A stretch of 64,000 nucleotides of DNA from Zoogloea sp. (lineage in GTDB: Bacteria; Pseudomonadota; Gammaproteobacteria; Burkholderiales; Rhodocyclaceae). Where the stretch lies: the NCBI GenBank assembly GCA_016703645.1, contig JADJBR010000004.1:1-64000 (forward strand). The letters are read 5' to 3'. Each line of letters begins with the position of its first letter. Position 1 is the first letter of the stretch. Under the pieces are notes generated by a model that saw nothing but the letters and a program-made list of their open reading frames with translations, ran no database searches and had not been told where the DNA came from. Shown piece after piece: positions 8,276 to 17,195 of the stretch. A program made the translations under genes and the position numbers.

Positions 8276-9683
8276 GACTGGGGCGCTTGTTCTGGAAGTT
8301 CTTCTTTGCGTTCTGGCTCGCGCTTCTGCTGGCGGGGGGCGCGGTGGGGACGGCGGTGTGGTGGCATCACCAGTCGGAGCGGGAGCTGCCGGCGGGTGAG
8401 GATGATCGCTTGCTGGCGGGCGGGCCGCGGGTGGCAGTGGCGGTGCGGGCTGCGGCGGCGGTGCTGGGGCGGGGCGGTGAGGACGCCTTGCGGGGCTTTC
8501 TTGCCGACGTGGACGAGGCGCGCTCGCCGCGCCTCCTGGCGGTGGATGAGACGGGCCGGGAGGTGCTGGGGCGCCCGGTCGATCCGGCGGTGCTGGCGCA
8601 AGCCCGGGAGCGGGCCGAATCGGACGGCCCCCGCCGTGGCGCGCGCCGGGTGAATGACCTGGACGGCAAGGCGTGGCTGCTGTTCGTGCCCGCCGAGTTC
8701 GAGGATCGCGCGGGGGCCTTCCCGCGGCCACCGGGCGAACCCCGGCTACCCTTCGGGCGGCGCGGCCCGCCGCCGAACCCGTGGTTGCCCATCGTGTCCG
8801 GCCTGGTGGCCAGCGTGCTCTTCAGCGCCCTGCTGGCGTGGTATCTGTCCAAGCCCATCCGCAGCCTGCGCTGGGCCCTGGGAGCCGTGGCCGAGGGGCG
8901 GCTGGATGCCCGGGTGCGGCCGCTGCTTGGCGGGCGGCGCGACGAGATCGCCGATCTGGCCGAGGATTTTGACCGGATGGCCCAGCAGATCCAGACCCTG
9001 GTCGGCGCCCAGCGACGTCTGCTCCACGATGTTTCCCATGAGCTGCGTTCGCCCCTGGCTCGGGTGCAGGCGGCCGTCGGCCTGATGCGCCAGGACCCGG
9101 CGAAGCTCGACGTGACCGTGAGCCGGATCGAGCGCGAGGCGGTGCGCCTTGATGAGCTTGTCGGCCAGCTACTGACCTTGTCGCGCCTGGACACGGATCG
9201 GCGCGATACGCCGCGCGAGCCCGTGGACCTGATCGATCTGGCCTCGGCCATTGCCGACGATGCGCGCTTCGAGGCCCATGCCCTGGGGCGCGACCTGCGT
9301 TTCGAAGGGCGAGGCGAGGCGGAGGCCCTGATCTGGGGAGAGCTTGTTCAGCGTGCCTTCGAGAACGTGATCCGCAATGCGGTGAAGTACACCGCCGACG
9401 GGACTTTCGTTGAGGTCAGCGCGCTTGCCGACGGCGATGTCTTCAGGCTGCGGGTGGGGGATCGCGGCCCGGGGGTGCCCGCCGATGAGCTGGAATCCAT
9501 GTTCGAGCCCTTTCACCGGGGCAGCAACACCGGGGGGGCGAGTGGTTTCGGCCTGGGGCTCGCCATTGCCCGTCGCGCCATCGACGCCCACGGGGGGGCG
9601 ATACACGCGCTCAATCGGGAGGGGGCGGGCTGCTGGTCGAGATCACCCTGCCCCTGGCGGCAGACGCGCCGCAAAAGGAATAG
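8272..9683 (+). CDS. cpxA: Sensor histidine kinase, CpxA-like (frameshift near 3' end)
   Basis: Inner-membrane histidine kinase. TM1 is at about residues 10-28 (FFFAFWLALLLAGGAVGTAV), followed by a periplasmic domain of about 140 residues. TM2 (SGLVASVLFSALLAWYL) is near 180-200, then a HAMP linker and the HisKA dimerisation domain with phospho-acceptor histidine in HDVSHELRSPLAR. The HATPase domain shows the N box ENVIRNAVKY, GDRGPGVP and GFGLGLAIAR. After NREG the uninterrupted frame runs on into the SRP RNA region, which is not credible. One frame over, the expected ending GLLVEITLPLAADAPQKE terminates at 9681-9683. A single-base loss in the G-rich run at about 9620-9630 explains this. Confidence 0.82.
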
Positions 9684-9701
9684 GCGCCGCCGCGGTCAAG
9701 C

Positions 9702-9710
9702 TGCTAGAAT
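9702..9710 (+). promoter_or_regulatory. Extended -10 promoter of the SRP RNA gene
   Basis: TGCTAGAAT is an extended -10 element (TGn plus TAGAAT) ending seven bases before the predicted 5' end of the 4.5S RNA. No convincing -35 element is visible. The same form precedes dnaX and the tamA-like gene. Confidence 0.55.
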
Positions 9711-9717
9711 GCCGGCC

Positions 9718-9820
<103 letters not shown>

Positions 9821-9830
9821 GACTTCAAGA

Positions 9831-9862
9831 AAAAGGGGCGTCCAGGTTGGCGCCCCTTTTTT
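9831..9862 (+). terminator. Rho-independent terminator of ffs
   Basis: AAAAGGGGCG, a ten-base loop, then CGCCCC and a run of T. The complementary A-run on the 5' side could also allow function on the other strand. Confidence 0.85.
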
Positions 9863-9907
9863 CGTTCTGCGTTCTTGTCCTCCGTCCGCCGGTGCGCAGG
9901 GCGGGGC

Positions 9908-9916
9908 TGTTAGAAT
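9908..9916 (+). promoter_or_regulatory. Extended -10 element directly before dnaX
   Basis: TGTTAGAAT ends six bases before the dnaX ATG at 9923. If transcription starts about seven bases after the element, as for ffs, the mRNA would begin at the start codon. No Shine-Dalgarno sequence is visible between this element and the ATG. Confidence 0.45.
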
Positions 9917-9922
9917 TCCGCC

Positions 9923-11902
9923 ATGGCCTACCAAGTACTTGCCCGCAAGTGGCGCCCGCGCAGTTTCGAGACGCTCGTCGGGCAGGAGCACGTGGTGCGT
10001 GCGCTCACCCATGCCCTGCAAACCGGGCGCCTGCACCATGCCTACCTGTTCACCGGCACCCGCGGGGTGGGCAAGACCACCATCTCCCGCATCCTGGCCA
10101 AGGCCCTCAATTGCGAGACCGGCGTCACCGCCACCCCCTGCAACCAGTGCGCGGCCTGCACGGCCATTGATGCCGACCGCTTTCCCGATTACGTGGAGAT
10201 GGATGCGGCCTCGAACCGGGGCGTGGACGACATGGCGGCGCTGCTGGACCAGGCCGTGTATGCGCCGGTGCAGGGCCGCTACAAGGTTTACATGATCGAT
10301 GAAGTGCACATGCTCACCGGGCATGCCTTCAACGCCATGTTGAAGACCCTTGAAGAACCCCCCGAGCACGTCAAGTTCATCATTGCCACCACCGATCCGC
10401 AGAAGATTCCGGTGACGGTGTTGTCCCGCTGCCTGCAGTTCAACCTCAAGCAGATGCCGCCGGGGCATATCGTCGGCCATCTGACCCGCCTGCTGGAGGC
10501 CGAGGCGGTGCCCTTCGAGCCCGCTGCCCTGCGCCCCATTGCCAAGGCGGCCAGTGGGTCGATGCGCGACGCCCTGTCGCTGCTCGATCAGGCCATCGCC
10601 CACGGGGCGGGGCGGGTGGAGGAGCAGGCCGTGCAGGACATGCTCGGCACGGTGGGCGATGACCACCTGTACTCGGTGCTGCAGGCCTTGCAGGTCAATG
10701 ACGTACAGGCCCTGATGGCCGCCGCCGATGGCATGGAGGCGCGCAGCCTGTCCTTCGATTCCGCCCTGCAGTCCCTGGCCGGGTTGCTGCATCGCATTGC
10801 CCTGCTGCAGCTCGCGCCGTCGGCCCTCTCCGATGAATTCGAGGCGGCGCGCCTGGCCCCCTATGCGGAGGCTTTCGACCCGGAGTTTCTGCAGCTGGCC
10901 TACCAGATCGTCATCCATGGCCGGGACGAACTGCCCCTGGCGCCGGATGAGGCGACGGGTTTCTCGATGACGCTGCTGCGCCTGTTCGCGTTTCGCCCCG
11001 AGCAGCCCGCCGCTCTGGGCGGGGTGATGGCGGCCGGTGGCGGTGACGGGCAGGCCCGTAGCATCCCGGCGGCCCCGCGCCTATCGCCGGTGCCTGCTTT
11101 GCCCCGCACGACCGCTGCTGCGCCCACGCCTGTGGCACCGCCGACGGCTGCTGCGCCATCGCTGGCAGCCGTCGCGCCCGCCGTGGTGCAGAAGGCCCCG
11201 CAGCCGCCCGAGCCGGTGGCGCCGGGCGCCGCGCCTGCACAGGTAAGCGAGCCCGCCCCCGCGGCTTCGGCGCCCCCCGAGCCGCCGCCTGTTGCAGCTT
11301 CGGGTTTCACCGCCGAGCACGGCAGCAGTGTTCCGCCCTGGGAGGATCTGCCCCCCGAGGCCCATGCGCTGCCGCTGACCCGTCCCGCGCCGGTCGTGCC
11401 TCCGCCTGTCCAGGCCACCCTGCCGGCGCGGGCCGAGCCCACACCCACGCCCACGCCTTCGATGCCGCCGCGCGAGGCACCGCCTGCGGCGGTGGCAACA
11501 AGCGATGAGCCCTTGCCGGAGACGGTGGATTGGCATGCCCTGCAGGAGCAGGTGGGCCTGGGGGGCTTCAATCTTCAGCTGGCCCAGCACAGCGAGTTGC
11601 TGGAGGTGGCGGGCAATTGTTTCCGTCTGCGCCTTGCCAACGACCAGCGGCACCTGCTGCAGATCAACAAGAGCGGTGCCGAGAAACTGCAGGAGGCCTT
11701 GTCGAACCACTTCGGGCGCCCGGTGCGGGTGAGCATCGAGGTGGGCGAGATCGCCACCGAGACCCCGGCCCAGCGCAATCAGGCTGACAAGGCGGTGCGT
11801 CATGCTGCCGCCCTGGCTTCCCTTGAGCAGGACCCTTTCGTTCGCGAACTGATCGAACGTTTCGATGCGACGCTGGAAGCGGCGTCGGTCAAACCCCTCT
11901 AA
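9923..11902 (+). CDS. dnaX: DNA polymerase III subunit gamma/tau
   Basis: A 659-residue clamp-loader subunit. The AAA+ region starts [20 protein letters not shown], has Walker [10 protein letters not shown] (residues 45-53), a zinc site with Cys64, Cys73, Cys76 and Cys79, Walker B in YMIDEVHML, and the sensor region [19 protein letters not shown]. Domain III follows to about residue 370. A long Pro/Ala-rich linker (about 375-530) leads to a tau-type C-terminal domain. It organises the replisome by joining polymerase core, clamp loader and DnaB. No A-rich slippery site for a gamma form is evident. It is followed closely by ybaB and recR, the conserved order in proteobacteria. Confidence 0.96.
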   Translation: MAYQVLARKWRPRSFETLVGQEHVVRALTHALQTGRLHHAYLFTGTRGVGKTTISRILAKALNCETGVTATPCNQCAACTAIDADRFPDYVEMDAASNRGVDDMAALLDQAVYAPVQGRYKVYMIDEVHMLTGHAFNAMLKTLEEPPEHVKFIIATTDPQKIPVTVLSRCLQFNLKQMPPGHIVGHLTRLLEAEAVPFEPAALRPIAKAASGSMRDALSLLDQAIAHGAGRVEEQAVQDMLGTVGDDHLYSVLQALQVNDVQALMAAADGMEARSLSFDSALQSLAGLLHRIALLQLAPSALSDEFEAARLAPYAEAFDPEFLQLAYQIVIHGRDELPLAPDEATGFSMTLLRLFAFRPEQPAALGGVMAAGGGDGQARSIPAAPRLSPVPALPRTTAAAPTPVAPPTAAAPSLAAVAPAVVQKAPQPPEPVAPGAAPAQVSEPAPAASAPPEPPPVAASGFTAEHGSSVPPWEDLPPEAHALPLTRPAPVVPPPVQATLPARAEPTPTPTPSMPPREAPPAAVATSDEPLPETVDWHALQEQVGLGGFNLQLAQHSELLEVAGNCFRLRLANDQRHLLQINKSGAEKLQEALSNHFGRPVRVSIEVGEIATETPAQRNQADKAVRHAAALASLEQDPFVRELIERFDATLEAASVKPL

Positions 11903-11924
11903 TTCTTACCCGGAGAGCATCACC

Positions 11925-12248
11925 ATGATGAAAGGCGGCATCGCTGGCCTCATGAAACAGGCCCAGCAAATGCAGGAGAACATGAAGAAAATGCAGGACA
12001 GCCTGGGCGGCATCGAAGTCGAAGGGCAGTCCGGCGCCGGCATGGTCAAGATCACCATGACCTGCAAGCACGACGTGCGTCGTGTCACCATCGACCCGTC
12101 GGTGATGGACGACAAGGAAATGCTGGAAGACTTGATCGCCGCCGCCGTCAACGACGCGGTGCGCCGTGTGGAGTCCACGACCCAGGAGAAGATGGCCGGC
12201 TTCACCTCGGGGCTCAACCTGCCCCCCGGCTTCAAGCTGCCGTTCTGA
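11925..12248 (+). CDS. ybaB: YbaB/EbfC family nucleoid-associated protein
   Basis: A 107-residue DNA-binding protein of the YbaB/EbfC family. The N-terminal helix is [20 protein letters not shown], followed by the conserved [20 protein letters not shown] strand region and a C-terminal helix with [11 protein letters not shown]. Family members form dimers that coat or bend DNA. RBS GGAGA lies ten bases before the ATG. It sits between dnaX and recR, with which it is almost always linked. Confidence 0.94.
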   Translation: MMKGGIAGLMKQAQQMQENMKKMQDSLGGIEVEGQSGAGMVKITMTCKHDVRRVTIDPSVMDDKEMLEDLIAAAVNDAVRRVESTTQEKMAGFTSGLNLPPGFKLPF

Positions 12249-12266
12249 CCGCGGTCGGGCGGCGTC

Positions 12267-12863
12267 ATGAGCTCTCCCTCCAGCCTTGATGTACTGATCG
12301 AGGCCTTGCGCTGTCTGCCGGGGGTGGGGCCAAAATCTGCCCAGCGGATGGCCTTTCACCTGCTGCAGCGCGATCAGCGCGGGGCGGCGCGTCTGGCGAC
12401 GGCCCTCGGGCATGCGCTGGAGGTGCTGCGCCACTGTTCCCGCTGCAACACCTTCTGCGAGGAGGATATCTGCAACCGCTGCGCCAATCCGCAGCGGGAC
12501 GCCACCCAGCTCTGCGTGGTCGAGATGCCCTCCGATCTGGCCATGCTGGAGCAGACCCACAGTTACCACGGCCTCTATTACGTGCTGATGGGCCGTCTGT
12601 CGCCCCTGGACGGGGTCGGCCCGCGGGAATTGGGCCTGGAGAAATTCCTGGCCCGGGCCGGTGATGGTGTTGTCCAGGAGGTGATCCTGGCCACCAACTT
12701 CACCAACGAGGGTGAGGCCACTGCACACATGATTTCCGAGCTGCTGCGCAGCCGGGGTGTCCGGGTCAGCCGCATTGCCCGGGGCATTCCGGTTGGCGGA
12801 GAGCTGGAGCACACCGACACGGGCACCATTGCCCAGGCGCTGGTGGAGCGTCGCGTGCTTTGA
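12267..12863 (+). CDS. recR: Recombination mediator RecR
   Basis: A 198-residue RecR, the partner of RecF/RecO in loading RecA at single-strand gaps. The helix-hairpin-helix [15 protein letters not shown] is at the N-terminus. The four-cysteine zinc finger ([16 protein letters not shown]) lies near residues 56-72, followed by the Toprim domain ([13 protein letters not shown]) and the Walker-like C-terminal segment [14 protein letters not shown]. It starts 18 bases after ybaB and is full length. Confidence 0.96.
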   Translation: MSSPSSLDVLIEALRCLPGVGPKSAQRMAFHLLQRDQRGAARLATALGHALEVLRHCSRCNTFCEEDICNRCANPQRDATQLCVVEMPSDLAMLEQTHSYHGLYYVLMGRLSPLDGVGPRELGLEKFLARAGDGVVQEVILATNFTNEGEATAHMISELLRSRGVRVSRIARGIPVGGELEHTDTGTIAQALVERRVL

Positions 12864-12868
12864 TGTCA

Positions 12869-12925
12869 GAGGGTGTGAATCAATCTGCTGCGCGACCCGA
12901 TTCGCTACGATTTCTTCACACCCTC
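12869..12925. terminator. Long inverted repeat between convergent genes
   Basis: GAGGGTGTGAA at 12869-12879 is the perfect reverse complement of TTCACACCCTC at 12915-12925, with a 35-base spacer. It lies between recR and the convergent M50 gene, so a bidirectional terminator or transcript end is plausible. No T-run follows. Confidence 0.4.
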
Positions 12926-12956
12926 CCAGCCTTGCCGGGTGGTCCTGTCCGGCAGA

Positions 12957-15078
12957 TCAGAAACCCAGTTCGCGCACACCCACCGCCAGAATCCGGTTCA
13001 CGGCGGCGGGGAGCCATGCGCGCCCTTCGCCGGCGATGCGTACTTCGCCGATGGCAATGCGGGGGAGGGCGGGCGATCCGTTGACGACGATGCGTACCCG
13101 GTAAAGGGATTCCCGCGGGGATCTGCCAGGGGTCGGGCTCTGCTGCTGATTCGGCAGCGTGGCAATCGGCCCTCCGGCGGCCGCATCGAGGGCCGGATGG
13201 GGCAGGGTGGAGCTGCGCGTGGAGTCCACCTCGATCACCTTGCCCTCGAGAATGCCGAAGGGCTGGCCCGTGGGGTGGAAGCGGGCCGCGTCGCCGGGGC
13301 GGACCCGGCCGACATCGGCTTCCGGAATGAAGGCTTCAACGACCCAGCCGGTCGGATCGATCACCATGCCGAGTGCCTGGCGGGGCGCAACCCACACCCC
13401 GGCGGCGAGGCTGGGGTCCACGTCCACAAGCTGTCCCTTGAACGGGGCAAGCAGTTGCAGGCGGGCTGCTTCGTCGCGGAAGGCGCCGGCTTCGGCGGCA
13501 TATTTGTCGTGCTGGCCCTGGATTTGGGCGCGCCGTTGTTCTCCGTCCGGCAGGCCGCTCAGGCCGGCCAGCTCCCGCTCGCTGCTTTCCCGCTGACCGT
13601 CGGCCCGCCGAGCCGAGAGCAGCAGTTCGGGGGATTCCACTTCGACGAGCAATTGCCCGGCATCCACCGGGCCGCTGCCGGCCAGCCGAACCACGCGGCC
13701 CGCCAGGGGGGCATGCACCGTGTGCTGGCGCTCCGCGTGGAGCCAGGCGGCACCGGACAGGCTGCCGGGCCAGGGGATCAGACCGGCGAGGATCAGGACA
13801 AGCGCAGCGATCAGGGCGCCGCGTTTGCGGGACACCGGAATGTCGTTACGCCGGCTTCGCCACTCCCGCATCTCCACGATCAGGGGGCGAAGTACGAACC
13901 AGCCGATTTCCACCAGGAACAGCAGGATGCCCAGGGCCTTGAAGAACATGTAATACACCGCGACCGCGATGCCGATGAAGACGCCCAGGCGGTACACCCA
14001 GGTGACCAGGGCAAAGGCGATCAGGCCGGCATGCTGACCGGGCGGCAGGCGTTCGGGCCAGGGCTCGTCGAGCCCGGCGAGGTGCCGTCGCAGCCAGGTG
14101 CGGGCGAGATGGCCGGCCCGTTCGTGGAGATTGGGCATGTCGAGCAGGTCGGCGAGGATGAAGTAACCATCGAAGCGCATGAAAGGGCTGGCATTGACGG
14201 CCAGGGTCAGCACCCAGCTGGTGGTGGCGAGGAAGAACAGGGCACTGCGCAGGGGGCCGTCCGGCACCAGACTCCAGGCCAGGGTGGCCAGACCAGCCAG
14301 GGCCAGTTCGGCGACGATGCCGGCGCTGGCGATGGCCAGGCGCTGGCGCGGATTGGCGAGCTTCCAGCTTTCGCTGGTGTCGGTGTAGAGCATGGGCCAC
14401 AGCACGACCATCGCCACCCCCATGTGGGCCACTCTCACGCCGTAGCGTGTGGCGGTGAGGGCGTGGCCGAACTCGTGCAGGGCCTTGGCGCAGGTCAGGG
14501 CCAGGGCAAAGCCGATCAGGCCGCCGGTGGTCAGGTTGTCCACAAAGCTGGTGCGGAAACTGTCCCACTGACGCCCTGCGAGGAGCAGGCCCACGAGGCT
14601 GAGCAGTGCGATCAGGACGGCGGTGGCGGGCTGATAGAGCCAGTTCAGTCGCGGGGCAATGCGTCCCAGCCAGTCCTGGGGGCGTGCCAGGGGCAGGCGA
14701 AAGAAAAGGTAGTGGTGGAGCAGCCAGGTGAGGGGGGCGTGTTGCTGGCGTGCGGCCCGCTCGGTGAGGCTCCGGACCCCCGCCTGGGTGGCGATGCGCA
14801 GCAGGCTGTGGCGCTCGAGGAAGGCGGTGAGGGCTTCGAGGTCACCCGCTGTCGGGTGCCAGGGTGGTTTCCGACTGGATGGACTGGACCACGGCCGTCG
14901 GCGAGCCCAGGCCCCAGCGGGCGAGCATCTCGAAGTCCAGCCAGCCGATGCGGAAGAAGCGGTTGCATACCGGGTCGTGGATCATCCACGCCGGGGAGCC
15001 GTCGCCATTGGCCGCAGCCGGCAGCAGGCGCAGTTCTTCCCGCAGGGGGGGGAGCAGGGGCGTCACAGACCGGTCCAT
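12957..15078 (-). CDS. M50 (site-2-protease-like) membrane metalloprotease fused to HlyD-like domain (one frameshift)
   Basis: A predicted 706-residue polytopic protein. The N-terminal soluble part (about 1-150; IHDPVCNRFFRIGWLDFEML) precedes a membrane region with the zinc protease motif HEFGH near residue 200 and the second S2P motif NASPFMRFDG near residue 300; both are intact. Later membrane segments lead to a periplasmic barrel-sandwich/HlyD-like part (VHAPLAGRVVRL, LLAPFKGQLVDVDPSLAAGV). A one-base shift near 14855-14862 (CACCCGACAGC) separates residues 1-75 from the rest; removing one C restores a continuous frame. The ATG at 15078 overlaps the upstream gene by 16 bases. It is last in an operon with two adaptors and a TolC-like protein, so it may process or release the exported giant protein, or act as the inner-membrane export component. 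Confidence 0.8.
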
Positions 15079-16415
15079 TCCCGCAGGCTGGCGAGGGGGC
15101 GACGCATCACGTAGTAGGCCAGGGGCGCCCAGTCGCCCGACACCCGTGCCGTGCCCTTGAGGCCGATGCGTGGTGTTTCACTGTCGGTGAAGCGGCCACG
15201 CAGGCGGTAGGACGCCACCCCGTCGGGGCTGGTCACAGCCTGGTAGCTGGTCTGCAGGAGTTCGCCATCCAGAGGAGAGAGGGGCTGGGTGTGCAGGAAC
15301 AGGCGCAGGGGGGCGCCGGCTTCAAGGTTGAGGGCGTCTCCCACCGGCAGCCACACCAGTACACCGGCGTCGCGGGGGTCTGCCAGCTGCATGACCCGTT
15401 CGCCGGTCTGCACGGGCCGACCGAGCCAATCGTTGGGATCGCCGAAAACGGCAATGCCGTCCCGCTCAGCCCGTACCTCGATACGTCCGAGCAGCTCGCT
15501 GATGGCCGCCAGTTCGGCCTCCTTCTCCTTGACGCGCCCTTGGGCTGCAGCCATCTCGGCCTTGCTGCGGGTGTCATCGAAGGCCTTCTGCTGGGCCACC
15601 AGCGCGTCGGCCTGGGCAATGGCCAGCGCCTTGAGGGCCACTTCGCGACGGTTGAACAGGGTCGTGTCGTCCAGGGAAAAAAGAGGCTGGCCGGCCTTCA
15701 CCGGGACATTGGGCTGAACATGGAAGACCTTGATCACCCCATCCTGTGGCGCGGCGACTGCCGGCGCGTGGAGGGCCACGACTTCTGCCGGAGCAAGGGT
15801 GGAGAGGCGCACCGGAATCAGCAGGCTGGCCGCCAGGGCGAGGGCCGTCCACCGTGCCGCCCGGGTGCGGCGCCAGCGCCTCAGGCGTTCGACGAAACGG
15901 GGTTGGCTGCGCGACAGGGCCCAGGCGCAGTAACCGTAGGTGGCATGCAGCCGGGCCACGAGGGCTTTTTCATCGTCCAGCCAGGCTTGCTCCCTGGCGT
16001 ACAGGGCGAGCCCGACCTGGGTGCCGTCCGGGGCACTCAGGGGAACGGCGAGCAGGTGGCCGGGCAGCCATTCGATCCAGCCATCGGCGATGTCATCAGC
16101 GGCGTCAGCCAGATCGAGGGGCGTGGGACCTTCGAGCGCTGGCAGGCTACGCACATAGCGGGACAGCCAGGTGGTGTAGGGCGAATCCTCGGCCACCGAT
16201 ACCAGGCCCGAGGCCGCGGAGAGGCGCAGTGTGCCGAGCGCGTCGCACAGGAAAAGTGCGGCCTGACGATAGGGAAAGAGCGCCAGGCTTTCGTTGGTGA
16301 GGGTGAAGCCGAGGGTCGTCAGGCGGGTGGCCGCCCGGGCGCGGCCCTCCAGATGCAGCAGGGTTTCGAGGGCCGGCTGGCTGAGCAGGGCCGGCGCCGT
16401 ATCGGGTGCGGCCAC
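15063..16415 (-). CDS. Membrane-fusion protein: GAF-like domain plus HlyD-type adaptor
   Basis: A 450-residue protein. Residues 1-170 form a soluble, probably cytoplasmic, GAF-like domain (SLALFPYRQAALFLCD, LLAVPLSAPDGTQVGLALY). A single membrane segment lies near 190-205 (ALALAASLLIPVRL), followed by a HlyD-type periplasmic part: lipoyl half (VVALHAPAVAAPQDGVIKVF, VKAGQPLFSLDD), a coiled-coil hairpin rich in Ala/Glu/Gln, the second lipoyl half and a beta-barrel. It starts with GTG at 16415, three bases after the stop of the preceding adaptor gene, and overlaps the M50 gene. The fusion of a sensory-type domain to an adaptor is unusual. Adaptors link inner-membrane exporters with TolC; here no ATPase gene is present. 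Confidence 0.78.
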   Translation of the reverse strand: MAAPDTAPALLSQPALETLLHLEGRARAATRLTTLGFTLTNESLALFPYRQAALFLCDALGTLRLSAASGLVSVAEDSPYTTWLSRYVRSLPALEGPTPLDLADAADDIADGWIEWLPGHLLAVPLSAPDGTQVGLALYAREQAWLDDEKALVARLHATYGYCAWALSRSQPRFVERLRRWRRTRAARWTALALAASLLIPVRLSTLAPAEVVALHAPAVAAPQDGVIKVFHVQPNVPVKAGQPLFSLDDTTLFNRREVALKALAIAQADALVAQQKAFDDTRSKAEMAAAQGRVKEKEAELAAISELLGRIEVRAERDGIAVFGDPNDWLGRPVQTGERVMQLADPRDAGVLVWLPVGDALNLEAGAPLRLFLHTQPLSPLDGELLQTSYQAVTSPDGVASYRLRGRFTDSETPRIGLKGTARVSGDWAPLAYYVMRRPLASLREWTGL

Positions 16416-16418
16416 GGC

Positions 16419-17195
16419 TCAGCGGGGAGGGAAGACGGCCGTGCCACTCATGCCGGGAAGCAGCTCCGGGTAGTTGCCGGCCAGGGTGGCTTCGAGTTCG
16501 ACGGTCTGGCTGACCGAATCCACCCGGCTGTTCACCGCACTGACCTTGGCGGGGTAGCGCTTGCCGGTTTCCTCGATGGCGACTTCGAAGGCGAGGCCGG
16601 TCTTGAGATGGCCCAGCCAGCGTGAGGGCGCGTTGAGGCGCAACTTGAGCGGGCCGGCCTTGACCAGATCCACAAGGGGCTGGCCGGCGGTGACGCTCAT
16701 GTGGCTGCGCACATGCACCTTGGCCGTGCGGCCGGACCAGGGGGCGGTGATGCTGCACTGGCTCACCTGAGCCTGTTGCAGGGCGACCTGGGCACCTGCC
16801 TTTTCGGCGGCGCTGACCGCCAGGTTGATCTCCACGTCACCGGCTTGTTGCAGGGCCTGCATGCGCTTTTTGGCATCGAGCTGTTCGACGGCGGAAGCCA
16901 GTTCGGCCTTGGCGATGCGCAGCCGGGCATTGGGTTCGTCGCATTCCAGGCCGATCAGCACCTGCCCGGCGCCGAAACTGGAGCCGAGGGAGGTGTTGAG
17001 GCTGCGGATGCGCCCCGGGATGGGGCTGGCCAGTGTGGTTTCCCGGTCTGGTGTGAGCAGTACGCGGATGCTGTCTCCGGCAGGGGCTGCTGGCGGCGCA
17101 ACGGCCGCGGCCCGGGACGGAGGGGGCGTCTGGGCTGCGGCCGGCAGGGTGCCGGCCACGGCCAGGCCGAGGAGCATAAGGCGGGTGAGGCTCAC
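16419..17195 (-). CDS. Periplasmic adaptor protein, HlyD/RND-MFP type
   Basis: A 258-residue secreted adaptor. The GTG start overlaps the TolC-like stop (GTGA, four bases). A signal peptide (LTRLMLLGLAVAGTLPAAAQ) is followed by a Pro/Ala linker and a lipoyl/barrel region with LASPIPGRIRSLNTSLGSSF and ITAPWSGRTAKVHVRSHM. A short helical hairpin lies between these, and a C-terminal barrel ends LLPGMSGTAVFPPR. It is shorter than standard RND adaptors (about 370-400 residues). With the next gene it makes two adaptors in one operon, which suggests a layered or heteromeric periplasmic conduit. Confidence 0.78.
   Translation of the reverse strand: MSLTRLMLLGLAVAGTLPAAAQTPPPSRAAAVAPPAAPAGDSIRVLLTPDRETTLASPIPGRIRSLNTSLGSSFGAGQVLIGLECDEPNARLRIAKAELASAVEQLDAKKRMQALQQAGDVEINLAVSAAEKAGAQVALQQAQVSQCSITAPWSGRTAKVHVRSHMSVTAGQPLVDLVKAGPLKLRLNAPSRWLGHLKTGLAFEVAIEETGKRYPAKVSAVNSRVDSVSQTVELEATLAGNYPELLPGMSGTAVFPPR

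Noticed and set aside
12889..12918. Short similarity (GCGCGACCCGA and ACGATTTCTTCAC) to 36789-36884
   Set aside because: The two blocks are spaced differently in the two places; too short to call a repeat family.
12939..16625. Plus-strand ORF of 1,228 codons
   Set aside because: Antisense shadow of the M50 and adaptor genes in high-GC DNA; composition is Gly/Gln-rich without domains, while the minus strand carries clear motifs.
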